Assembly (NCBI GenBank): GCA_964649815.1
Contig: CAZYQC010000004.1
Coordinates: forward strand, 1-64,000
Source of the DNA: G013214665 sp964649815
GTDB taxonomy: Bacteria; Pseudomonadota; Alphaproteobacteria; Rhodobacterales; Rhodobacteraceae
DNA length: 64,000 bases
Direction: 5' to 3'
Numbering within the stretch: the stretch's first letter is position 1; the number at the start of each line of letters is the position of its first letter. Below, piece after piece: positions 8,805 through 16,460 of the stretch. The notes under the pieces were generated by a model that saw only the letters and a list, made by a program, of their open reading frames with translations, was not told where the DNA came from and made no database searches. The position numbers and the translations under genes are program-made.

Positions 8805-9839
8805 ATGCGCGCAGCTGTCGTGAGGGACTTTGGGGAAGACCTCTCTATCGAAACCGTGCCTGATCCCGAATGCCCCGACAATGGCGTTGTGCTCGAAGTC
8901 GCCGCCTGCGGCGTTTGCCGCTCGGACTATCACGGGTGGACGGGCCACCATCCCAAAGTGGCCAATGGCTCGATCCTTGGTCACGAATACTGCGGCACCG
9001 TTGTCGCCGCAGGGCCAAGGGCCAAGTACGCCATCGGGGATAAATTGATCGCGCCATTCATTCTGGCCTGCGGCGAGTGTTCGGCCTGTCACACGGGCGT
9101 ATCCAACACCTGTGCGAACCAGATTGTCCCCGGTTTTGGCACCGCCGGAGCCTATGCGGAATACGTCGCCGTGCCATTTGACCACAACCTAGTCCACTTG
9201 CCAGAGACGATGTCCCCGGCTCTGGCCGCCGGTTTGGGGTGTCGTGTGACAACGGCGTGGCACGCGCTGACAGACCGCGCGAATGTGCGTGCGGGCGAAT
9301 GGGTCGCGGTGCATGGGACCGGTGGCATTGGTCTGGCGACGTTGCTGCTTGCAAAGATGCTTGGGGCGCAGGTCGTTGTGGTGGATGTCGTCGACGAAAA
9401 GCTCGAACATGCGCAAAGCCTGGGCGCGGATGCCGCGGTGAACGCCAGCAAAGTGGACGCAGCCGCAGCCATCCACGACATAACCGGTGGTGGCGCGGAT
9501 GTATCGATCGAAGCGTTGGGTATCGGCGCCACAACCAACGCCTCGATCGAATGCTTGGCCATTCTTGGCCGTCATGTGCATGTGGGCATGCCCGCAGGCG
9601 ACGGGCTGATGGAGGTCAACATGCGCGCGATCTACACCAAACAGCTTTCGTTTTTTGGGACGCGCGGCATGCCAGCGTGGAAGTATCCCAGCTTGCTGAA
9701 CATGATCGAACGCGGGGCGGTCGACATTCGTCCGATGGTCGCGCGCGAGGTTGGCCTATCTGAGGCCAGCGGCGAGCTGCGCGCAATGCACGGGCCGACA
9801 CCGCCGGGGACTGCTGTTATCACCGATCTGCAGGCCTAA
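8805..9839 (+). CDS. Zinc-dependent alcohol dehydrogenase (MDR family)
   Basis: A 344-residue MDR dehydrogenase. Catalytic zinc residues are in CGVCRSDYHGW and GHEYCG, the structural zinc Cys residues in CGECSACHTGVSNTC, and the cofactor loop is GTGGIGLAT followed by VVDVVDEK. A strong ribosome-binding site (GGGAGG) precedes the ATG after a 96-bp gap, so it may be separately translated or carry its own promoter. It is not needed by the standard DHPS route and could handle another alcohol or aldehyde. It shares little obvious sequence with the neighbouring zinc enzyme beyond family motifs. Confidence 0.88.
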   Translation: MRAAVVRDFGEDLSIETVPDPECPDNGVVLEVAACGVCRSDYHGWTGHHPKVANGSILGHEYCGTVVAAGPRAKYAIGDKLIAPFILACGECSACHTGVSNTCANQIVPGFGTAGAYAEYVAVPFDHNLVHLPETMSPALAAGLGCRVTTAWHALTDRANVRAGEWVAVHGTGGIGLATLLLAKMLGAQVVVVDVVDEKLEHAQSLGADAAVNASKVDAAAAIHDITGGGADVSIEALGIGATTNASIECLAILGRHVHVGMPAGDGLMEVNMRAIYTKQLSFFGTRGMPAWKYPSLLNMIERGAVDIRPMVAREVGLSEASGELRAMHGPTPPGTAVITDLQA

Positions 9840-9851
9840 CCGCCTTGGATC

Positions 9852-10685
9852 TTAGTCCAGGGAAAACCCACGAGCCCGCACATATGAACCAAAATCAGCA
9901 CGTTCTGGCGCGCTGTATTGTCGGGCTTTGTCTTCTGACCAGCCGTAATTCTGCGACGGGCCGAATGTTTCTTGAAACCGTTGCTGTGCGTATGGGCGAA
10001 CCGCGGCGCGTTCGCGGTCATAGCTCTCAACAGCGGTGCGCAAATCGCGTTCTTGATAGGTGTCGACATGGCAGGTCACGCCCAAGGGCAACCGTGGTGA
10101 GATACGCGGCGTGTAGGTCGGATAGCCCAGTGCAAGACCTGCAAATGGGAACACATGCTGGGGCAATCCGATGAGGTCCGACACGGCCTGGGCCTCGTTT
10201 CTGACGGCACTGATCGGGCAACAACCCAATCCAATCGCCTCAGCCGCCGCGACGAACGCGCCCAAAGCTATGGCGGCGTCGGCGGCGGCGTTAAAGAACG
10301 CATCCAAGTGATCGTTCGCAAATGCGATGTCGTGCCACCCGTGGATAAGCCGCTGTCGACGGTTGTTTCCGCAAAAGATCAGGATCAACGGCGCGCGCTT
10401 GACCCAATCTTGTTCGCCCACCATCTCGGCCAAAGCGACACGCTTTTCGGGGGACCAAAGAACCACAATGTCGCGCCCCTGAAGATCGCTTTTTGTTGGA
10501 GCCGCGAGGGCAGCTGCGCAAAGCACGTCCACCGTTTCCTTAGGCACGTCTTGCGCGCGAAAATGACGGCACGAGCCGCGCCCAAAGAAACCTGCCAAGG
10601 CATGCATATCGTCGCCGACGCTTGGGGCATCTGCGTAACGTGCATCCAAATCCGCCTGCATGCGTTCAGTGATGTCATCAGCCAA
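9852..10685 (-). CDS. Nitroreductase-family NAD(P)H:flavin oxidoreductase
   Basis: A 277-residue flavoprotein of the NfsA/nitroreductase fold. It has an N-terminal RHFRAQDVPKE segment (FMN-binding Arg), APTKSDLQ, and the central DAAIALGAFVAAAEAIGLGCC typical of the family. The start is a TTG at 10685, supported by AAGGAG a few bases upstream (complement of 10690-10697). It is divergent from the SDH-like operon over a short promoter region and convergent with the zinc dehydrogenase. Physiological substrate unknown; families like this reduce quinones, flavins or nitro groups. Confidence 0.85.
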   Translation of the reverse strand: MADDITERMQADLDARYADAPSVGDDMHALAGFFGRGSCRHFRAQDVPKETVDVLCAAALAAPTKSDLQGRDIVVLWSPEKRVALAEMVGEQDWVKRAPLILIFCGNNRRQRLIHGWHDIAFANDHLDAFFNAAADAAIALGAFVAAAEAIGLGCCPISAVRNEAQAVSDLIGLPQHVFPFAGLALGYPTYTPRISPRLPLGVTCHVDTYQERDLRTAVESYDRERAAVRPYAQQRFQETFGPSQNYGWSEDKARQYSAPERADFGSYVRARGFSLD

Positions 10686-10759
10686 AAGACGCTCCTTTGT
10701 GTAGATTTCTTAACGGAAAGTTCAAAAAATTCTCGCGTTTATAAAGCAAAAATGTCGAA

Positions 10760-10765
10760 TATACT
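10760..10765 (+). promoter_or_regulatory. Possible -10 element for the SDH-like operon
   Basis: TATACT at 10760-10765 lies about 40 bp before the preferred FeS-subunit start (10806) in the divergent region with the nitroreductase. No convincing -35 box accompanies it (TTTATA 16 bp upstream is the best), so the call is tentative. Confidence 0.3.
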
Positions 10766-10805
10766 GTGGGTGAAAGGCTTTCTGCAAACGCGCTTTGATA
10801 TCAAG

Positions 10806-11519
10806 ATGACCTCTAAGACCCTCCAAGTCACGATAGAACGTAGCGGTTCTGCGCAGCGGGATTTTGAGGTGCCCGCTTACGACAATCAGACCGTTTTGGA
10901 CGTGGTTTCTTGGATTCAGCAGCAGGTCGATCCGACGCTCAGTTATCGTTTTGCCTGCCGCGTCGGGATGTGCGGCAGCTGTGCGATGACGGTGAACGGT
11001 GTGCCGCGCTGGACGTGCCGGACTCATATCGCAAAGGTCAGCGCTGGCGGTCATGTGACCATCGGGCCCTTGCGCAACTTTCCGGTCGTTAAGGATCTCG
11101 CCGTTGATATGGATCCGTTTTTCGACAAATGGGTTGCAGCCGAGGCCGTTCATCACGGCCAAATCGACCGGCATGACCCAATCGCACAGGTCGACGAAAC
11201 ATCGCCCCAAAGGGTCAGCGCGAATGCGGGCATCGAATGCATCAATTGTGCTGTCTGCTATGCCGCCTGTGACACGGTTGCGGGCAATGCCGACTATCTG
11301 GGGCCGGCGGCCCTCCAACGCGCCTGGACGTTGCTTCAGGACGAAAAGGACGGAGGCAGAGAGATGATCCTAGAGGCAGTGTCCGGCACCGGCGGATGCC
11401 ACAACTGTCATTCGATCGGCGCTTGCACGTTGCATTGCCCAAATGAGCTGGACCCAATGTCTGCAATCGCTGGCCTGAAACGCGAAACGGCCAAGTCCTT
11501 TTTCCGCAGGAAAAGCTGA
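10806..11519 (+). CDS. Succinate dehydrogenase/fumarate reductase-like iron-sulfur subunit
   Basis: A 237-residue SdhB/FrdB-type protein carrying all three cluster sites in order: the plant-ferredoxin [2Fe-2S] site CRVGMCGSC, the [4Fe-4S] site CINCAVCYAAC, and the third site CHNCHSIGACTLHCP, likely [3Fe-4S]. It passes electrons from the flavoprotein to the membrane quinone. The start at 10806 gives normal family length; an in-frame ATG at 10752 is the alternative. Gene order here is FeS, anchor, anchor, flavoprotein, unlike the usual sdhCDAB, and a class I fumarase follows. This marks it as a paralogous, specialised complex rather than the housekeeping SDH. Confidence 0.9.
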   Translation: MTSKTLQVTIERSGSAQRDFEVPAYDNQTVLDVVSWIQQQVDPTLSYRFACRVGMCGSCAMTVNGVPRWTCRTHIAKVSAGGHVTIGPLRNFPVVKDLAVDMDPFFDKWVAAEAVHHGQIDRHDPIAQVDETSPQRVSANAGIECINCAVCYAACDTVAGNADYLGPAALQRAWTLLQDEKDGGREMILEAVSGTGGCHNCHSIGACTLHCPNELDPMSAIAGLKRETAKSFFRRKS

Positions 11520-11851
11520 TGCTGAGCCTTCGTCTTTACATGCTGCAACGTCTCAGCGCCTTGGTCATGGCACCGCTCGTGCTGGGCCATCTGGCAGTGA
11601 TCATCTACGCCGTCCAAGGCGGGCTCAGCGCGGCTGAAATTTTGGGGCGCACGCAAGGCTCCGTCGCGTGGTTCGCCTTTTACGGTTTGTTTGTCTGCGC
11701 GGTCTCTGTTCATGGCGCCATTGGTTTGCGCAGCATTGCGCATGAATGGGCGGGGCTGCGCGGGTTCGGGCTGATGGCGTTGATGTGGGGCTCGGGCGTG
11801 GCATTGTTTGCTTTGGGCATGCGCGCCATTTGGGCCGTGACCTTCGGATGA
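11519..11851 (+). CDS. SDH/FRD-like membrane anchor subunit 1
   Basis: A 110-residue membrane protein with three hydrophobic segments (LSALVMAPLVLGHLAVIIYAV, VAWFAFYGLFVCAVSVHGAIG, LMALMWGSGVALFALGM). His residues in the first (LGHLAV) and second (VHGAIG) could be haem ligands. It overlaps the FeS gene stop by one base (TGATG) and the next anchor by four (ATGA), so the three are strictly coupled. Assignment as an anchor comes from size, topology and position between FeS and flavoprotein genes. Confidence 0.8.
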   Translation: MLSLRLYMLQRLSALVMAPLVLGHLAVIIYAVQGGLSAAEILGRTQGSVAWFAFYGLFVCAVSVHGAIGLRSIAHEWAGLRGFGLMALMWGSGVALFALGMRAIWAVTFG

Positions 11852-12201
11852 GTGCGACCACACATATTCGCGCGCGGGCGCATCCGTTGTGGCTTGCTCA
11901 TATTCTCCACCGTGTGTCGGGACTTGTGCTTGCGCTCTTTTTGCCTCTGCACTTTTGGGTCTTGTCTTTGGCGTTGACCGATCCCGACCGCTTGAACGGG
12001 CTGCTTCAGCTGACCGAAACCGGGGTCGTAAAGCTTGCCGAGGGCGGGCTCGTCTTTTTGCTTGCCGTTCACATGTTTGGTGGGCTGCGGCTCATGGCGC
12101 TAGAATGGCTGCCCTGGAACGGACCGCAAAAGACATTGGCCGCAATGGCTCTATCAGGCGCATTTCTGATCGCTGGCCTCTTTTTGTTAAAGGCCATCTG
12201 A
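11848..12201 (+). CDS. SDH cytochrome b556-like membrane anchor subunit 2
   Basis: A 117-residue protein resembling the SdhC family: N-terminal RAHPLWLAHILHRVSGL with the conserved HRxSG quinone-site motif, then two further membrane segments, including GLVFLLAVHMFGGLRLMALE, which has a His suitable as haem axial ligand. The ATG at 11848 overlaps the previous stop and begins just before the conserved HRVSG region, so it is preferred to the upstream in-frame start. With subunit 1 it should bind haem b and quinone. Confidence 0.85.
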   Translation: MSATTHIRARAHPLWLAHILHRVSGLVLALFLPLHFWVLSLALTDPDRLNGLLQLTETGVVKLAEGGLVFLLAVHMFGGLRLMALEWLPWNGPQKTLAAMALSGAFLIAGLFLLKAI

Positions 12202-12202
12202 A

Positions 12203-13960
12203 ATGCACATGCCCGCCATTGAACGTCACGACACCGATATCTTGATCCTGGGCACGGGCGGGGCAGGCCTTTTTGCGGCGTTGCACGCCCAGCAATCCGC
12301 GCCCGAAGGCACAAAGATCACCGTCGCCGTTAAAGGGCTCATTGGCAAATGCGGCTGCACACGCATGGTGCAGGGGGGCTTCAACGTCGCACTTGGCGGC
12401 GGTGACACGGTCGAGCGGCACTTTATGGACACGATCCAGGGCGGCAAATGGCTGCCCAATCAGGACATGGCGTGGCGGCTGTGCGAACAGGCCGTCGTGC
12501 GCATCCGTGAGTTAGAGAACGAGGTTGGCTGCTTTTTTGATCGTAACCCAGACGGCAGCTTGCATCAAAAGGCTTTCGCCGGGCAAACCGCAGATCGAAC
12601 CGTTCACAAGGGCGATTTGACGGGCATCGAGATCATCAACCGCCTGATGGAAAAGGTGCTCGCCAGCGGCGTGGAAAAGCTGCAAGAGCACCGCGCAATC
12701 GGCTTGATCCCAACCAAAGACGGCACAGCACTTGCCGGTGTTTTGATGATCGACATGCGATCAGGTGTGTTCCGTTTTGTGCGGGCCAAAGCCGTCCTTA
12801 TGGCCACCGGTGGCGGCCCGACGATGTACAAGTACCACACGCCCTCAGGCGACAAGACGATGGATGGCCTTGCGATGGCCCTGCGCGCAGGCCTGCCGTT
12901 GCGCGACATGGAAATGGTGCAATTCCATCCAACGGGGCTCTTGGCAGGCGACCACACCCGAATGACCGGGACTGTCCTGGAAGAGGGGCTGCGCGGCGCA
13001 GGTGGACAGCTTTTGAACCACGCCGGAACGCGGTTCATGTTTGACTACGATGCCAAGGGCGAACGCGCGACCCGAGATGTGGTCAGCCGCGGCATCTATG
13101 CGGAAATGCGAAAGAACAACAACCCGGATCAAGAAGGTGTCTTCATCTCCATGTCGCATCTCGGGCCGGAAAACGTGCGCCAAAAGTTCAAAGGCATGGT
13201 CAAACGGTGTGCCGACAGTGGTTTTGATTTGGCTGCGGGTCAGGTCGAGGTCGTGCCAACGGCGCATTACTTTATGGGTGGTGTCGTCGTGGATGTCGAC
13301 ACGCGGACTGCGATGGAAGGTCTGTATGTCGCCGGAGAAGACGCAGGCGGCGCGCACGGGTCTAACCGACTGGGTGGCAACGGCGTGGCAAATTCGACCG
13401 TCTATGGTGGGATTGCAGGCGATGTCATGGGGGCCGACATTCGCGGCATGCACCTTCGAACACCCGACGAAGACGTGATCACCGCGGAAATTCAACGCGC
13501 CACGCACCCGTTTGCACAAAAGGTCGACCGGATACATCCCTTACGCCAAACGCTGCAAAACTGCATGTGGGACCACGTCGGCGTTATGCGCACTCAAACG
13601 GGTCTCACGAGCGGGTTGCAAGGGATTTCCGAAGTGTCAGAGGCGTTGTTGCAAACCGGCGTCGACAAATCAACGCTGGCCTTTAATCTGACATGGCATG
13701 ACTGGCTGAACATGCGTTCGCTCTGCGATATCTCCGAGGTCATCACCCGCGCGGCGCTGTCTCGCGAGAATTCGCGTGGGGCGCATTACCGCGAGGATTT
13801 CCCCGATCCGGGCGCGATGGAGGACAGCGATTTCACAGTCGCGAACCTGGCTGGCGCGGATGTGCAGGTCACGCGCGAGCCCGTCGCCTTCACCATCGTC
13901 CGCCCAGGTGAAACCATCCTGCCAGAAGGCGAGCCAGAAACCCTGGTCGCAGCGCAATGA
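12203..13960 (+). CDS. SDH/FRD-like flavoprotein lacking the covalent-FAD histidine
   Basis: A 585-residue flavoprotein of the SDH/fumarate reductase/aspartate oxidase family. It begins with FAD motif GTGGAGL (residues 17-23). The dicarboxylate site of SDH/FRD is conserved: His242 (QFHPTG), Glu260/Glu261 (EEGLRGAGG), Arg291 (RDVVSRG), His355 (PTAHYFMGG) and Arg389 (HGSNRLGGNG). The position of the 8-alpha-histidyl FAD link, in the usual S-H-T-x4-QGG stretch, holds Cys52 (GCTRMVQGG), so FAD is either non-covalent or attached differently. It should oxidise or reduce a succinate-like compound using the FeS and anchor subunits. L-aspartate oxidase is unlikely because of the linked FeS/anchor genes. 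The last 24 codons are duplicated downstream. Confidence 0.88.
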   Translation: MHMPAIERHDTDILILGTGGAGLFAALHAQQSAPEGTKITVAVKGLIGKCGCTRMVQGGFNVALGGGDTVERHFMDTIQGGKWLPNQDMAWRLCEQAVVRIRELENEVGCFFDRNPDGSLHQKAFAGQTADRTVHKGDLTGIEIINRLMEKVLASGVEKLQEHRAIGLIPTKDGTALAGVLMIDMRSGVFRFVRAKAVLMATGGGPTMYKYHTPSGDKTMDGLAMALRAGLPLRDMEMVQFHPTGLLAGDHTRMTGTVLEEGLRGAGGQLLNHAGTRFMFDYDAKGERATRDVVSRGIYAEMRKNNNPDQEGVFISMSHLGPENVRQKFKGMVKRCADSGFDLAAGQVEVVPTAHYFMGGVVVDVDTRTAMEGLYVAGEDAGGAHGSNRLGGNGVANSTVYGGIAGDVMGADIRGMHLRTPDEDVITAEIQRATHPFAQKVDRIHPLRQTLQNCMWDHVGVMRTQTGLTSGLQGISEVSEALLQTGVDKSTLAFNLTWHDWLNMRSLCDISEVITRAALSRENSRGAHYREDFPDPGAMEDSDFTVANLAGADVQVTREPVAFTIVRPGETILPEGEPETLVAAQ

Positions 13961-13984
13961 GCGCGTCGCCCAACATATCACCCA

Positions 13985-14290
13985 CCCCGGACCCGATCCG
14001 GGGCCTCGCCGCTAAGGTCCAAGGCCCCGGATCAGGTCCGGGGCGTGTTCGACAGTTGGTAAAGGATGCACCATGATCCCCGGCGTTCTCATCTTCACCA
14101 TCGTCGGCCCAGGCGAAACCATCCTGCCAGAAGGCGAGCCAGAAACCCTGGTGGCAGCGCAATGAGCGCGTCGTCCAACATATCACCCACCCCGGACCCG
14201 ATCCGGGGCCTCGCCGCCAGGGTCCAAGCCCCCGGATCATGTCCGGGGAGCCCCGGATCAAGTCCGGGGAGTGCCGGATCAGGTCCGGGG
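13985..14290. repeat. Cluster of six CCCCGGA-type palindromic (REP-like) elements
   Basis: Six 19-bp imperfect palindromes of the form CCCCGGAYCNNGTCCGGGG lie at 13985-14003, 14025-14043, 14190-14208, 14230-14248, 14251-14269 and 14272-14290 (the last lacks the first bases). Each folds into a stem of CCCCGGA with TCCGGGG or a close variant. The central bases vary (ACCCGA, ATCAGG, ATCATG, ATCAAG). Spacing is irregular, so this is not a CRISPR. The elements may be REP-type sequences or intercistronic mRNA stabilisers. Confidence 0.85.
14073..14165 (+). pseudogene. Chimeric 30-codon relic ORF: fumarase start fused to flavoprotein tail
   Basis: A copy of the fumarase leader (AAAGGATGCACC then ATGATCCC) runs in frame, through a short junction, into a copy of the flavoprotein C terminus (FTIVGPGETILPEGEPE) ending VAAQ and stop. 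It is a by-product of the local duplication and has no domain. It might still be translated, since it carries the same leader as the fumarase gene. Confidence 0.8.
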
Positions 14291-14340
14291 TGGGGTGCAT
14301 TGGGTCCGGGGTGGGTTCAACAGTTTTCAAAGGATGCACC

Positions 14341-15297
14341 ATGATCCCTATCGACCTTATCCAATCCACGGCTGAAACCCTGATGGACAAGGCCGCAATC
14401 GAGATCCCGCAAGACTATTTGCAGGGTTTGCAACAGGCCGCGGCAACCGAAGACGGGGATCTGTCGTCTTTTGTGCTGCAAGCGATGCTTGAAAACTATG
14501 AGGCCGCAAAAGAAGACCGGCGCGCCATGTGCGGAGACACCGGCGTTCCGCGTTGGTACATAAAGCTCGGCAACGAGGCCGTTGTCCAAGGCGGCATGGT
14601 TGCGCTGGAAACCGCGCTTCGTCGTGCCACGGCCAATGCAACCAATGGCGTGCCGCTGCGGCCCAATCGCGTTCATCCGTTGTGGCGCACGGATCACGAC
14701 AATAACGTCGGCATCGGCGCGCCGGAAATCGAATATGGGTTCGAACCTGAGGGGGCATGGATCGATTTGATCACGGTGCACAAAGGCGGTCTCTTTGGCA
14801 CTGATTACCGGATGCTCTTCCCCTCGGACGGTATTCAGGGGATCAAACGCTTTTACCTGGACAGTCTGATGGCCTTTGGCAAGCGCGGCCTGGCCTGCCA
14901 ACCTGCCATCATCGGCATCGGGCTGGGTGGATCGAAAGACATTTGCATGACCTTGGGCAAACGCGCATCGACCCTGCGTATCGTCGGCAGCCGCAATGAC
15001 GACCCTCGCATCGCTGAGATGGAGGACGAGTTCAAAGAACTGGGCAATTCGACCGGCATGGGCGCGATGGGCTTTGTCGGCAAAAACATGGTGATCGATT
15101 GCAATATCGAAGTCGGCTATTGCCACACGGGGGGCATGCCCATGTCTGTACATGCGTTTTGCCTGTCTTCGCGGCGCGCAGTGGCGCGGATCCACGCCGA
15201 TGGCCGGGTCGAGCATCGCACAGACCCCGATTGGTTCACGCCATACCAAAGGCGCGAAACCGTGGATTGGCCACCATTGCAGGAGGCCGCAGAATGA
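14341..15297 (+). CDS. Class I fumarase / L-tartrate dehydratase-type hydro-lyase, alpha subunit
   Basis: A 318-residue alpha subunit of the two-part, oxygen-sensitive [4Fe-4S] hydro-lyases (fumarase class I, tartrate dehydratase, mesaconase). Candidate cluster cysteines are Cys64 (MCGDTGVP), Cys186 (LACQPAIIGIGLGGSKD) and Cys261 (GYCHTGG). The ATG at 14341 is used because it matches the family N terminus and sits after the AAAGGATGCACC leader. It overlaps the beta subunit by 4 bp. Placed directly after an SDH-like complex, it would hydrate the double bond that complex creates. Fumarate is the default substrate, but a substituted fumarate is equally compatible. Confidence 0.9.
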   Translation: MIPIDLIQSTAETLMDKAAIEIPQDYLQGLQQAAATEDGDLSSFVLQAMLENYEAAKEDRRAMCGDTGVPRWYIKLGNEAVVQGGMVALETALRRATANATNGVPLRPNRVHPLWRTDHDNNVGIGAPEIEYGFEPEGAWIDLITVHKGGLFGTDYRMLFPSDGIQGIKRFYLDSLMAFGKRGLACQPAIIGIGLGGSKDICMTLGKRASTLRIVGSRNDDPRIAEMEDEFKELGNSTGMGAMGFVGKNMVIDCNIEVGYCHTGGMPMSVHAFCLSSRRAVARIHADGRVEHRTDPDWFTPYQRRETVDWPPLQEAAE

Positions 15298-15962
15298 GCA
15301 AACCTCGCGAAATCGAGCTCTCGACCACGCCCACAGACGCAGCAATCGCCGAGCTCCGGCTGGGCGATGTCGTTTACCTTAATGGTTTGATGTATACGGC
15401 GCGCGAAGGCGTCTACATGCGCGCCTTGGAAGACAAGGCCAACATCCCGATGGAGTTGCCCTCGCAATCGGCGGCGAATTTTCATTGCTCTCCTGCGGCG
15501 CGCATCAACCCGGACGGTTCGTTCGATATGGGCGCGGTCACGGCGACGGCTTCCTTTCGGTTTGCAAAATGGCTGCCCGAATGGATGTCCAAAACCGGTG
15601 CCAAATTGATCGTCGGCAAAGGCGGCATGAGCTCTCAGGACTACAAAGATTACTTCGTTCCCAATGGTGCGGTGTATCTCTCGACCGTGGGATACGGCAC
15701 GGGCGCCTTGCTTGGCCGGGGCGTCGAGGCTGTCGAAGCGGTGCATTGGAACGAAGAGCTTGGCTTGGCTCAGGCGATGTGGGTGATCCGGTGCAATCGC
15801 ATGGGGCCTTTCATTGTGGCGTCCGACCTCACTGGGGCATGCCTTTTCGAGCGGGAAAATGCCAAGATCGCCGAGAATGTTGCCCGCGTCTACGAAGGGA
15901 CCAAACCTGCTGTTTTGAAGCGCTATGGCGAAAGCGATGACCGGACAGACGAAGTGATTTAG
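15294..15962 (+). CDS. Class I fumarase / L-tartrate dehydratase-type hydro-lyase, beta subunit
   Basis: A 222-residue beta subunit: the swivelling C-terminal domain of class I fumarases. Typical features are the early LRLGDVVYLNGLMYTAR, HCSPAARINPDG, and the central KTGAKLIVGKGGMS loop. The ATG at 15294 overlaps the alpha stop (ATGA), which fixes the start and ensures stoichiometric translation. Alpha and beta together give a length close to single-chain class I fumarases. Confidence 0.9.
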   Translation: MSKPREIELSTTPTDAAIAELRLGDVVYLNGLMYTAREGVYMRALEDKANIPMELPSQSAANFHCSPAARINPDGSFDMGAVTATASFRFAKWLPEWMSKTGAKLIVGKGGMSSQDYKDYFVPNGAVYLSTVGYGTGALLGRGVEAVEAVHWNEELGLAQAMWVIRCNRMGPFIVASDLTGACLFERENAKIAENVARVYEGTKPAVLKRYGESDDRTDEVI

Positions 15963-16056
15963 GCTGGTCTGTCTTTGCCTGCAGGAAATCGCTTGATCTC
16001 AACCTAACTTGAGCGCGTAAGCTTCCCTCCGCCGGGGCGACCAGTGGTAGCGAGAC

Positions 16057-16434
16057 ATGGAATTCAGCAAGGCAGGCATCATCCTCTTGACCGAGCGCTA
16101 CGACGAATGCGTGGCCTTCTACGGAACGACCTTGGGGTTGAAAGCGCTACACCGGATTGACCGGCCCGGCGAACAGCTGACGACATTCGCGCTGGGCGAC
16201 ACCTATTTGATGATCGAAACCGGCGGGGTCGCGTCGACAACAGAGAAACCGGTTGCGCAGAACCCGACAAAGCTTCGGTTCAATGTGCCAGATGTCGGCG
16301 CCGCCTGTGCCGAACTGCGCCGCAGAGGTCTTTCGGTGCGCGTGCTTGAGCATAGTTGGGGCACGACGGCCGAATTCCTCGATCCCGATGGCAACCGATG
16401 TGCCTTACGCTCAGACGCGGGCTTTGGCGAATAG
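16057..16434 (+). CDS. VOC-superfamily (glyoxalase/dioxygenase fold) protein
   Basis: A 125-residue protein with the paired beta-alpha-beta-beta-beta layout of the VOC superfamily. N-terminal FSKAGIILLTERYDECVAFYGTTLGL and C-terminal TTAEFLDPDGNRCAL, with Glu and Asp in the metal-binding strand positions, support this. It follows the fumarase beta gene by 94 bp on the same strand and may be part of that operon. VOC proteins include epimerases, lyases and dioxygenases, so no reaction is assigned. Confidence 0.75.
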   Translation: MEFSKAGIILLTERYDECVAFYGTTLGLKALHRIDRPGEQLTTFALGDTYLMIETGGVASTTEKPVAQNPTKLRFNVPDVGAACAELRRRGLSVRVLEHSWGTTAEFLDPDGNRCALRSDAGFGE

Positions 16435-16460
16435 GCGTGATCGAGGCGTGTTGGCCCCGC

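Larger units (their letters stand above)
13888..14348 (+). repeat. Tandem duplication of the flavoprotein 3' end, spacer and fumarase 5' end
   Basis: The segment from 13888 (flavoprotein tail, CTTCACCATCGTC) through 14080 (AAAGGATGCACCATGATCCC) is repeated from 14093 to 14348. The second copy contains extra palindromes, so the offset grows from 205 to 268 bp. The coding tails differ at only four positions over the first 80 or so bases, which implies a recent event. The second copy joins the real fumarase start. Confidence 0.9.

Noticed and set aside
13985..14290. CRISPR array
   Set aside because: The repeated units are 19-bp palindromes with irregular spacing, no constant-length spacers and no cas genes nearby.
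14317..15345. Minus-strand frame of 342 codons
   Set aside because: It is antisense to the fumarase alpha gene and lacks any recognisable domain.
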